Assembly: GCA_009809945.1 (NCBI GenBank)
Contig: WTPW01000704.1
Coordinates: forward strand, 138,158-202,157
DNA length: 64,000 nucleotides
Direction: 5' to 3'
From: Gigaspora margarita
Taxonomy: Eukaryota; Glomeromycota; Glomeromycetes; Diversisporales; Gigasporaceae
Under the pieces are notes generated by a model. The model made no database searches and was not told the origin of the DNA. It saw only the letters and a program-made list of their open reading frames with translations. Shown here piece after piece: positions 53,618 to 63,226 of the stretch. Position 1 is the first letter of the stretch. Every line of letters begins with the position of its first letter. The translations under genes and the position numbers were made by a program.

Positions 53618-53884
53618 TTATCTGGTATTGTATACCTTATTAAGATTATTGATCTTTCTTTTAAATTTTTCCTTTTTCACAAAGAGCACATAAAAAAGAG
53701 AGAAAATAAAAAAAACAAATATATACAAAAAAAATAAAAAAAAAGAAGATAGCAAAAAAAAATAGAAAAAACAAAAAACAAAAGAAAAGAAAATAACAAA
53801 TGAAAAAAAAGCAGAAAAGAAAAATAAAACAAATCTAAATAGTAGTTTGTTAATGCCTATATCATGCTTATAAAAATTATACAA
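53618..53884. repeat. A-rich low-complexity tract
   Basis: AAAAGAAAAT-type sequence that yields a Phe-rich minus-strand frame of 88 codons. It is not a supported gene. Confidence 0.7.
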
Positions 53885-54026
53885 TACAATTAAATCTTAG
53901 TATTGTATTTAAGCAAAAAAAGTAAAAAAACACTATACTAGCATCAGCAAATTTTATATTTAGATATATTTCGATTACTAACTGAATAAGATATATATCA
54001 ATACTTAACACCCTAATAGTAATCGA

Positions 54027-54284
54027 TATATAAGGGTAAGTCAGTAGAAAAGAGACAAATTTTTTATAAATAAAAGTTTTCTTGACTTTAAGCTTAAATA
54101 TATTAACAACTATTTTAATAAATTTAATAAATTTTTATTTTAATTCTATATAATTTTAAGATTAAAATAAAAAATTTTTTAGAAATTTGATTATATAGTT
54201 GTTAAAATATTTTAATTCAAAAATTAAAAAAATTTTACTAAAAACGATTTGTCCTTTTCTACTAACTTTCTCTATATATCTTAT
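54027..54284. mobile_element. Foldback element S, small copy
   Basis: AAGTCAGTAGAAAAGAGACAA and AAGTTAGTAGAAAAGGACAA (reverse complement) form TIRs. The inner arms carry AAATATATTAACAACTAT/ATAGTTGTTAAAATATTTT. 258 bp. Same family as the split copy at 35917-37370. Confidence 0.8.
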
Positions 54285-54769
54285 ATAAATATTAATTGAT
54301 ATATATCTGATATGATATATTAATTATATTCATATAATTATGCTTTTTGCAAGTTTTTAAATATTTTACAGGTTTTCACAATTTTTTGCAAGGTTTTACA
54401 ATTTAATATAAAATTTTATATTTTATTTATTTATTATTATTATATATTAGTTATAGGACATGTCCTTAAAAAATAGTTCAAATGTTGTCTATAATAAAAA
54501 TTATAATTAAAACATATAAATTTACTATAGTTATGGATTAGAAGATTCTCTTTGATCTAACTTATTAACTTAAAATTAAAATTTTCGAGAATATAGAACA
54601 AGAGAAGAAGAAAAAAATTAAGCACTCCTTGATAATCAGAGCCAGAAGAACAATAAAAACAAAATTAAAGAGTTCAATGAAAATCAAATTAAAATTTTAC
54701 TGATTTTGTACAAAACAAAAATATAACTTGCCAAAAATAAAGATTTACTAATTTTAAAATAATAAGTAG

Positions 54770-55560
54770 ATGTAAAAACATGCTCTGAACAACTTTACTT
54801 AGTCAGCAAAAATAGGTTACCTTGTAAGAAAAATGTGTTATCTATATACTTAAGTTAAAATTTAGAAGTTTTTAATATAACTTCATTTTTTGTCAAGATA
54901 GCTTCTAAGTCAATCTGTCAGCAGGTAATTCTACTTGAATTAAAGTTAAAATAACCTTTTACTAAATAAAAAATGAGTTAAAGTTAAAAAAAAATTTTTT
55001 TTTTTAAAAAAATTTTTTTTTATAGTACAGAAAAGCTTAACTAGATATTGTTTCAATTTTGTATATATAGTGTAATCTAAATTAGCCAATCAAATTGCTA
55101 GAATAGGTAATACAAATCTAATTAAAAATTTTAAAAAATTTTATTATTTAAATCTAAACTTTGATTGGTCAAAAATTTTTTTATAATAAAAATATAAGTT
55201 TTAATTGGCCAAATTTAAAAATTATATAAAATAATCTAACTTTAATAGCTATTAACTTCTTATAGAGAGCATATTTTTAAAATCTGACTAGTAATTTTAT
55301 AGAACTTGTCTTAAAAAACAAAGTTACTAGTTAGTTTTTTAAAATTTTAATTTTTAAAAAGTTAATAGATTTTAAAATCATTTATTATATTGGCAAGTTA
55401 AGGTTTTCTGCACTATAGAAAAAATTTTTTTTTACTTTAACCTATTTTTACTTAGAAAAGGTCTAAAAAAACACAGTTTAACTTTAATATAAGTGGAATT
55501 ACCTGCTAAATAGGTTTATTTAGAAAAATACTAGCCCAACATATTTATTTTCCTTATCCT
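54770..55560. mobile_element. Foldback element R, copy 2
   Basis: The inner arms pair CAGCAGGTAATTCTACTTGA at 54920 with its near-complement ending TTACCTGCT at about 55510. AATGAGTTAAAGTTAAAAAA pairs with CTTTAACCTATTTTTACTT. The left side has CTGAACAACTTTACTTAGTC as at 23540. An AT-rich block at 55040-55400 separates the arms and may be an insertion. Confidence 0.6.
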
Positions 55561-55599
55561 ATAGTTAGCTATTATTTCCTGTATTTAATATTTACACAT

Positions 55600-55720
55600 A
55601 TTCACTACTTCTTGCAAAGTGCTGAAGAAGTTAGAGTTGGTGTTCTTGTAAAGTGCTGGAAAAGTTAGATTGTTTTTTTGCAAAGTTCGAAGAAAGTTAG
55701 TAATAAATAAAATAAAATAA
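55600..55720. repeat. TTCTTGCAAAGTG minisatellite, element B copy 2
   Basis: Units CTTGCAAAGTGCTGAAGAAG, TTAGAGTTGGTGTT, about 32 bp, with more at 55840-55880 and 56330-56640. Confidence 0.65.
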
Positions 55721-55997
55721 AATTAAAAAAATAAGTAAAAAAAAAAGAAAACAAACAAAAAACAAAACTGTAAGCAGACTAAATAAAAAAATAACCAAAG
55801 TTCCAAATTTCCTTTTCCTAAAATAAGAGTTAGTGTTCTTGCAATTTAAAAATCATCAAAATCACAGTTTTTGCAAAGTGCCAGAATAAATAAAAAAAAA
55901 TAAAAGCAAAAAGAAAACAAACAAAAAAAATAAATATGTAAGCAAACTGAATAAAAAAATAAAACCCAAATCTTTATTTCTCTGAAGTAGAGTTCAT

Positions 55998-56292
55998 AGG
56001 ACCCTGAACATCTAGTATAAAGGTTATACTTGAAATTTTTCAGCAAAAACATCTAAAATTTGAGAAGCAAAAAACAGTTTTTGGCAATTATCTTGGCATC
56101 TAGTAGTCCAATTTGAATGAATTTTTTTAAAATAAAGCTCTCAGTGATGCGCATCTAACAAAAAAAAGTTTATTCAATTCTGATTACTGGATTAGAAGTT
56201 ATTAAAGTAAATAGATTTTGTTATTTTCAGCAAATTAGATCAAAATTGGCCAAAATCCAGTTATGACCTATATGAGAGATGTCCGGGGTCCT
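55998..56292. mobile_element. hAT MITE of 295 bp
   Basis: AGGACCCTGAACATCTAGTAT and AGGACCCCGGACATCTCTCAT are inverted. The TSD is GAGTTCAT (55990-55997) and GAGTTTAT (56293-56300), one transition apart. The right terminal 35 bases match the right end of the 4.56-kb element, so they probably share a transposase. Confidence 0.9.
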
Positions 56293-56668
56293 GAGTTTAT
56301 AATAGAAATTGCTAAAATCAAATTGTATATATTTTTGCAAATTGTTAGAAAAGTTAGGGTTTGCTTGCAAAGTATCAAAAAAACCTAGATTATGTTTTTG
56401 CAAAGTGCTAGAAAAAATAAATATAAAAAAAACAAAAACAAAAACAAAAAGAACAAAAAATATCAAATAAAAAAATAAATAAAGTACTCTATTTCTCTAA
56501 AGAAACATTCTTGGAAATTTAGAGATTGTTTGGTAAAATCAGTTGTGTTCTTGCAAAGTATTAGAATGCTAAGTTGGCTTGCGCAAAGTATCAAAAGTTG
56601 TTGGATTTCTTGCAAGTGCCAAAAAGTTAGGTTTGGTGTTTTTGTAAAGTATAAAAATAAAATAAAAA

Positions 56669-57978
56669 AGGGTATGGGGCCTATAGCCTAGTGGTCTAGG
56701 CACCTATACCCTATACTAGATGTTCCTAGTTCTTGTCCTAGTAGAAGAAAAATCTACAAATACTCATCTCATACTTAGTGGAAGTCTATATAAATACTTA
56801 GTTAGTAGAAATTTCTGGTCTGAAGGTTGTTATGTGGAGAAAAGAGTAGAAGAACACATAGAAACCTGCAGAAAGGTCTATGATAAAAGGAATACCTCGG
56901 GCACATGTGAAAGAACCAAAATAGAAAACTATGAATACAGAGAAGGGTAAGTAGCTGTACTTGAAGACATATAAAGGTGTCTAAAGCAGGGTTTCACTAA
57001 GCTGGTAGTGAAAGCACAAAAAAGGTAGCATCAGCTATGATGGACACGGGTAGCAATCATTTTACCAACAATCACTTCACAGACACCCCATTTCACTGAT
57101 AAATTATTCACCGACAAGTTTATTTTACCGACAGTACAATTCACCGAAGCTCATTTCATTGACAAAGTAATTCTGGTCATTGTCATTAGGGTAGGGAAGG
57201 GTCAGGGTAAAATTAGGTTTAATGTTAGTGTGCTTTATAGAAAAAAACTTGTCGGTGAAATGAGCTTTGGTGGATTGTACTGTCGGTAAAATGAACTTGT
57301 CAGTGAATAATTTGTCAGTGAAATGGGATGTCTGTGAAGTGATTTTTGGTGAAATAATACGGACCTGATGGACACACCAACAGAAATCACCAATCACTTT
57401 AGACGAAAACTGGAAGTAGGTTAATCCTACAAATCGTAGTTGGGAGTAACTTTGGTTATGCAACATAGCCTATACCTAACCAACTCTGAGAGTTTCCTTA
57501 TATGACAGACTGCTGCATACTGTTATTTGAAAAATATGCATAAATCAGTAGAGGTGATAGCATAATCCAGATCCAGTTTAAAAGTTTAAGTTGTGGGCTA
57601 TTAAAGTAAGAATATAGAAGCCTTACTATAATGGACATATGGTGTCCCTCTGTAATAACATACAGGAAATAAAAACAAGCAACGATTTATGACTGCTGTG
57701 GCTATAACTGATTACCTGTCTAGAAGTTAAATCAGACCAGTATGAGAGATGCGGGGAATGCAAGTATAGAATAATAAAGTAGGTTCAGATACATAAATCC
57801 TGTCATAATACAAATGGGGTTTATATATGAGTAAAGCTTAGATTAGGAGTAAAGTAGCTCTAGTCTCTCTATTTATAGATTAGTAGTAGTGTAGAATATG
57901 TAAAACATATTCTAAATTATTAATAAAAATAAAGAGAGAATAAATCTCACTTTANAAAAAAAAAAAAAAAAAAAAAAA
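56669..57978 (+). mobile_element. tRNA-headed retroposon with poly-A, interrupted by a MITE
   Basis: The head has box A TAGCCTAGTGG at about 56683 and box-B-like AGTTCTTGTCC at about 56730. The tail is TAAAGAGAGAATAAATCTC then 20 or more A (one N). The flanks AAATAAAATAAAAAA before 56669 and after about 57981 look like a 15-bp duplication. Without the 57048-57365 insert it is about 980 bp. A 76-codon frame at 56720 has no motif. Confidence 0.82.
57048..57365. mobile_element. Foldback MITE with TTCACCGACAAG repeats
   Basis: An exact 10-bp duplication TGATGGACAC (57038-57047 and 57366-57375) brackets GGGTAGCAATCATTTTACC and GGTCCGTATTATTTCACC. Both arms repeat TTTCACCGACAAG and TTTTACCGACAGT words and pair for over 120 bp around a loop at about 57200. 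318 bp. A TSD of 9-10 bp suggests a Mutator-type helper. Confidence 0.9.
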
Positions 57979-58639
57979 CCAAATAAAATAAAAAAAACTT
58001 AAAAATAATAAATAAAAAAAAATAAAAAACAAAACAAAACTAAATAAAACAAAACAAATCCAAAAAATAACAAAACAAAAACAAAAAAAATAATGTAAAA
58101 TTGATAGAAGATCTAAATAATAAACAAAAAAATAAACAAAGATCTAATCTGATCTTGTAATATAATCAAAATATTTTAAAATATTTGAAAATATTAGCAA
58201 ACATGTTCTTGGTATAATCCAGGCTATAGATCTACTAATTTAGCTTGGTTTTTTAATTCTAAAATATTTCAAAAGAATTTCAAAAATATTTAGACCTAAA
58301 ATATTTTAAAATATGTTTGACTTATCTTGTGGTACACAAGGTCTTTTGAAATATTTTATACATATAGTTTGCTAATGGATCATAATATATAAAGTTAAAT
58401 AGTAGTCACAAAAAATTGTCTAGACTATGCAATTGTTAAAGATCTGCTAATTATTATCTTTCAATCCAAATAATTATGATTATAATAAATTTATAGATAT
58501 ATAAAAATTTATATTAAAAATAATATATATTGATTATAGGTATATATCAATTTTTAACTAGTTAATCAATATATATCACTATGTTTTAATCGATATAAAA
58601 TGATAACTGTTATACATTGATCAATATTTGTTTAAAAAT

Positions 58640-59280
58640 TTTCTAATGAAGAGATCAAGATATATTAATTATAATTTTATATTGCTTATCTATTAACTAT
58701 CTATTAGTTCTTAATAATGCATAGGCATATGCAGTACTGTTAGTAATATAATTTCTTGTGAAATCCTCTGACTTGTTTCTATTTCAGGGTATAAACAATG
58801 TCAATCTTTTGAAGAGAGTATGCTAAAATTTTCACTTTTTGGTAAAATTTTGTGAAAAACTATATAAGAGACCAAAGTAAACCAATGTAGAGAAAGTATA
58901 GAGTTTGCATTACAAAAACCAAGGTCCTGTTTTTGCTATCACTTTTACAAGTTCCTTACTAAAACTTTTGGTATTTACCAACTACTTCTTCTATAGTTTT
59001 TGTAAACTTTCACTAGTAAGCCCAAACCCAAAGAAAGCTTCTATTTCAACTTTATTTTTATTATTCCAAGTGGTCTGAAAACCTATTAAGCTTGAAACTA
59101 CTAGTTCTAGTTGTTACAATAAAAGTTTTGTATATAGTAAACTGTATTAAGTATAAATTTTTGTTGCAAATTTGTTTGGTAATTGTTAGTTTAAGGGATT
59201 GTTAATTTTTGAATAATTATTACTTATTAAAATATTATTATATGGAATAATATTTATTACATAAAATAAATATAATTACA
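58640..59280. other. AT-rich spacer, nothing identified
   Basis: No motif-bearing ORF, TIR or RNA. Confidence 0.4.
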
Positions 59281-59549
59281 ATATTTTTTTTTAATTTAAT
59301 TGGCGATCATGCCATAATTTTATTTCTAAAAATAGTTACATTTTCTAATGCTATTACTATTTCCAGTACTTTGTACCTTACAACTAAACTACAGCTCACC
59401 CAGTTACTTTATGCACCTGTGTGTGACCTGCTAATTCAGAATTCGTCTCCTTCCCTTATCGAGTAATACTCCACAGGGAATTTACCAACTTGATTCTGAG
59501 GCCTGTCATGATCGCTTCAATTATGGTTCTACCAACTATAAATAACATC

Positions 59550-60036
59550 TTTTATCCATTTTTAACTTCATCACAAACTATCCCAAGCAATCTCCCCATT
59601 CCGTTTTTCTTGTTTCCAGTTCAACTTCTTTGGGACTTGGTTGGTTTATCGAATCTTCATTCCTAACAGTCGTCCTCAGCTTTCAGAATTTCTTTTTTTC
59701 CCTTTTCTTTCTTTTAGTCTTTGTAGTGATCCCGTTTTCTTTTTCCCAAATTATAGTTTGCTCGCATCTTTCTTTCCAAATTTTGTCCTGGAAGTTCATT
59801 GTCCACTCCTCTAACCAAACCAGAAGTATGTAATTGATTACTTTATTCTCAAGGTCTAGTTGTTCTAATTTCCTCCTCACATCTATATTTATTATTCCTC
59901 TTGTTAGGAGCGTTCTTCATTGATCCTCTGTTATGTTTTTGTTGATCAGAATTTCTAAGAGTTGATGCCGGTCTACTTTTCTCTGAGCGTCACTAGGTAT
60001 GGAGTTCCATACTTTTCCTGCTATTTCCTCTTCTAG
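59550..60036 (-). pseudogene. LINE ORF2 C-terminus, copy 2
   Basis: It continues the 500-codon frame after a TGA at about 60036: LEEEIAGKVWNSIPSDAQRK, then DRHQLLEILINKNITEDQ, and after another stop RRKLEQLDLENKVINYILLV ending in KTKRKKREKKKF at 59683. A basic tail, as in copy 1. Confidence 0.75.
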
Positions 60037-61539
60037 TCATTTCAATGTTTCTTTGTCAGCAGGGCAGGCAGCCAGGTGATCTGATGTTTCTTCATTAACT
60101 ATGCATTTACGGCAGTTGGAGCTATTGTAAACGTCTCCTTGGTCACGATATCTTTTAGTTAAGGTAGGTAGAGATCCATTTATCATTTTTATTTTAAACC
60201 CCCATCTTTTGTTATCCTTTTTATTGAGGGCTTTCATTTTTTGAGTTTTTCGCCAAAAACTTCTGAAAGTTTGCCAGTCTTTGTGCTCATCACGCTTCGT
60301 GTGTACTTTATCTTTCTGATATCTGAAAAAAGTCCATTCTGCTTTGTGATATACGTTGAGCATCTCTTTAACAAAATGCCTTATTGGGATCTCTATTCTG
60401 GATTCCTGCCATATAGGGGTAAATGTGTATCCTTTTACATCATCTGTCGCTATTATTGTTTTCTCTTCTAATGACAGTGCTTCCCTCGCTAAAAGGTCTG
60501 CCTTCTCATTTAATGCTATACCTGAGTGCGCTTTTATTTTGTGCAATGTTAGTTTCAATTCCTTGACTCTAATGTTTTCATCAATTTTGCTCAGTAGACC
60601 GCTGTTTTTGATCTTATACCATAATCTTGGGGTATTTGACTTTCTTACTGCTTCAATGCCTTGGATTGCCGCTTGACTATCTGTATATATATTTACTATA
60701 CTTGACGTAGGGGAGATTAGTATTGCCTCTAGGATTCCTGCTAATTCTGCTCTTGTTGAGAAGAACCATCCTTCTATTCTACCTTTAGTCTCCCTAATTA
60801 TTCTATTTTCTAAGTCACACTGAACTACACTATAACCTGCTCTGTATTTTTTCCCTTCTAATTTCCCAAGTGAGCCATCCGTATAGAAGGTAAGTTCATT
60901 GAATTTCTTATTGTCACAGAGTGCTTCTTCTAGTTCCAGTCTTTTCTTTTCATCAACTACTGTTTTTTTTAAACTCAAGATATCCCAGCTTTTAGGTTGC
61001 TTTATACTTTGAAGAGCACTTTCTCTGGTATCAGGTTGGTTGGGTGACTTCATATTCAGAGCTTCTTGTAGGCCTTCTGGATCCATTAGTAGCTTCCAAC
61101 TACCCGGCTCTCTCTTGACCCAGTCATTTATGTTGTTTAATCTTTTGAGTTCCAATATGGGCCTATTTTGATTTGTTTTTTCCTTAATTCTTATCGTTGT
61201 TTTCTTTCCAGAGTCGGTATCCTGGTTTTCTTTGTCCTCTTCTTCCCATTCCTTTATCTCAGCTCTATCAGGGAATTTGTTTGAGATTCTACCTATTACT
61301 GGTCTTTTGCTCTTCTCAGTATTACCCAGGATCCATTCTCTCTTAGAGCATTTTGTTGAAATTCCTTTACATTCTGTCTGGATCATGTGACTTTTTCCTT
61401 CCAGGTCAATTTGGAACTCTGGTTTGACCTCTCTTGTTTTCCGATTTAAAATGACAATTTCTTTCAAGATGCAGAACCATTTTGGGATTCTTCCCTTAGC
61501 TGAGTAATTTCTAATTTTTTTAATTTGTTGCCATGTCAT
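60037..61539 (-). CDS. LINE RNase H region, 500-codon open frame, copy 2
   Basis: Intact from an internal ATG at 61539, which is not the true ORF2 start. TWQQIKKIRNYSAKGRIPKW begins the linker. RNase H spans roughly residues 215-355: FYTDGSLGKLEG, TRAELAGILEAIL, NIYTDSQAAIQGI and KAHSGIALNEKADLLAREA give all acidic catalytic positions in one frame. The end holds a C-x2-C...H-x4-C motif (CRKCIVNEETSDHLAACP). The RNase H module may have been functional recently, but upstream RT lesions mean the full ORF2 is not translated. A TGA at about 60036 ends it early relative to copy 1. Confidence 0.88.
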   Translation of the reverse strand: MTWQQIKKIRNYSAKGRIPKWFCILKEIVILNRKTREVKPEFQIDLEGKSHMIQTECKGISTKCSKREWILGNTEKSKRPVIGRISNKFPDRAEIKEWEEEDKENQDTDSGKKTTIRIKEKTNQNRPILELKRLNNINDWVKREPGSWKLLMDPEGLQEALNMKSPNQPDTRESALQSIKQPKSWDILSLKKTVVDEKKRLELEEALCDNKKFNELTFYTDGSLGKLEGKKYRAGYSVVQCDLENRIIRETKGRIEGWFFSTRAELAGILEAILISPTSSIVNIYTDSQAAIQGIEAVRKSNTPRLWYKIKNSGLLSKIDENIRVKELKLTLHKIKAHSGIALNEKADLLAREALSLEEKTIIATDDVKGYTFTPIWQESRIEIPIRHFVKEMLNVYHKAEWTFFRYQKDKVHTKRDEHKDWQTFRSFWRKTQKMKALNKKDNKRWGFKIKMINGSLPTLTKRYRDQGDVYNSSNCRKCIVNEETSDHLAACPADKETLK

Positions 61540-61586
61540 AAGCTGCTGGTTTTGTCTTCTTATGATTTGCTCTAGGCTCCATATTC

Positions 61587-61916
61587 TCAGTTTTTTGATG
61601 GTTTGTGTGCTTCCTTGCCAATTATTCTTTTTAAGAATTCATATGATCTCTCTGTTCGGATCATGTAGAAGTTTATACTCCATTCCTCCTCATTAAGTTT
61701 ACTCTCGAGCTCAATCTTGAGTGCTTTTGCGATTCCTAGAATTGTAGTGTTTAGATTGTTTATCCATTTTCGCTTGTTTATTTGCTTCTCCTCTAATAGC
61801 CAGATCAGCTTCGTCGAGAGTAGGTCTAGTTGTGCCGCTTTGAGCCTAATTTTTGCTGTTTCTCCTGCTACTTTTGTACTGTTTATTCTAATGAGCCATT
61901 CTGCCACCGAATGCTC
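61587..61916 (-). pseudogene. LINE RT thumb/linker, copy 2
   Basis: After a TAG at about 61918 (copy 1 has Leu there) the frame reads EHSVAEWLIRINSTKVAGET and on to IIGKEAHKPSKN. A frameshift near 61590 separates it from LRIWSLEQIIRRQNQQLM, the start of the RNase H frame. Confidence 0.8.
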
Positions 61917-63226
61917 CTAGTGTCTTTGCCATAACGGCTTTAGACCTAAAATATCTGTATTATATAGGAGGGAGTTTGCTATAGTTCTTTCTGTTTCAGC
62001 TTTCCATTTAACGACCTGTAGCATTGGGCTTTGTATTTTATTGCATTCCTGCTTATTGAGAAGGGTAAGATTTAATTTGTATTCCAATCTTGGTAGGAGT
62101 ATCTTGTTGTTAATATATCTGGCCTGATCTATAGATATCTCTTTAGTCTTTATCAAATGTGCCAGTTCTACGCTTCTCACTTCAATCTTGATTTTAGACT
62201 TTTTCTGCAGCCTTTAACTGCGATCCATACTCCTAGATATCTCATCAGGTCCCAATCTTTTTTTGGTATGACTTTATCTTTCTCTTTGTTAAAAAGTAGG
62301 CAAGAGATATTCTTTTTCCCTTTTTTATTGAAGACTGTTAATTCTGTCTTTTTGGTATTCAGTTCTATTGAATTAGCTTTGAAAAATTCTCCCGCTATAT
62401 CTATAATTTCTTGTATTTTTTCCTGTGACTCTGCTACTAGAACCGTATCGTCTGCGTAGACAAGCCCTGCTACAGTTATCCTGTCTTTTCTCACTTGGTC
62501 TTTTCTGAGGTCTGTAGGCCACTCTACTTCTATTTCTGCCCCTAGTCTTGATTCTCAAAGATAGGATAACAGAGGGTTGAAGTATATTCTCCAGAGTAAG
62601 GGTGAGATTACTTCTCCCTGGTCTATACCTTCTTTCACTCTTATGCTTTCTGTTAAGCTGAATTTAGTGATGATTTTGATTTCCCTATCATCAAAGAGTT
62701 CTAGCATAAGGTGTATTAATTGAGTTGAAAAGCTAATTCTTTTCATCGCCGCCTTGAGTCCTTCAAGGCTCACCGAGTCAAAAGCTTTCTTGATGTCTAA
62801 GAGTACAATCCAAAGCTCTGTATTATTTTTCTGGCCCCTTCTATTAAGTTATTTATGATATGTAGAGGCTCTTGTGTATTCTCTCCTGGGAGCCCTGTGA
62901 AGTTTAGTCCTTTGAGAATTTGTTTTTCTACTATCACTTTGCTTAATCTCATTTGCATTATTCATACAAAACATTTTCTGGCGGCTTCTAATAACATTAT
63001 CAGCCTCATTTTCTGCATTGTCAGGTCCCATTTGGCAATTTTTGGTATGGGAATATCATACCAACTTTCCATTTTATTGGATAGATTCCCTCTTTTAAGA
63101 TTTTATTTAGGAGCTTTAAAATATAAGCTTTGGTCTTTGGCCCTATTCTTCTAAGAAGTATATATCCAATTCCTGAAATTCCTGGAGCTGAATCATCTGC
63201 CGTTTTGTGCATTGCTTTCTCCCATT
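61917..63226 (-). pseudogene. LINE reverse transcriptase core, copy 2
   Basis: DDSAPGISGIGYILLRRIGP at 63200, WKVGMIFPYQKLP, then MRLIMLLEAARKCFV followed by an in-frame TGA (copy 1 has Arg). LLDIKKAFDSVSLEGL at about 62790 keeps both acidic positions of motif A, GIDQGEVISPLLWRIYFNPL is motif B, a TGA follows at about 62557, then GLVYADDTVLVAES at about 62460 is the YADD motif. Palm and thumb continue to LGLKPLWQRH. Catalytic residues are intact; the lesions are point stops. Confidence 0.9.

Larger units (their letters stand above)
53940..58640. mobile_element. Long low-complexity element B, copy 2, with nested insertions
   Basis: The left end ATCAGCAAATTTTATATTTAG, ACTAACTGAATAAG and CAACACC-like words match 20590-20680. 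The minisatellites at 55600-55720 and 56330-56640 match 21110-21410, and GATAGAAGATCTAAATAATA near 58110 matches 22120. Insertions at 54027-54284, 54770-55560, 55998-56292 and 56669-57978 account for most of the length difference. The right end near 58640 has TATATATTGATTATAGG palindromes. No ORF. Confidence 0.55.

Noticed and set aside
60036..62945. Alternative genetic code with TGA as a sense codon
   Set aside because: A TAG and a frameshift also break the same ORF2, and C-to-T decay is widespread in repeats here, so point decay is the simpler reading.
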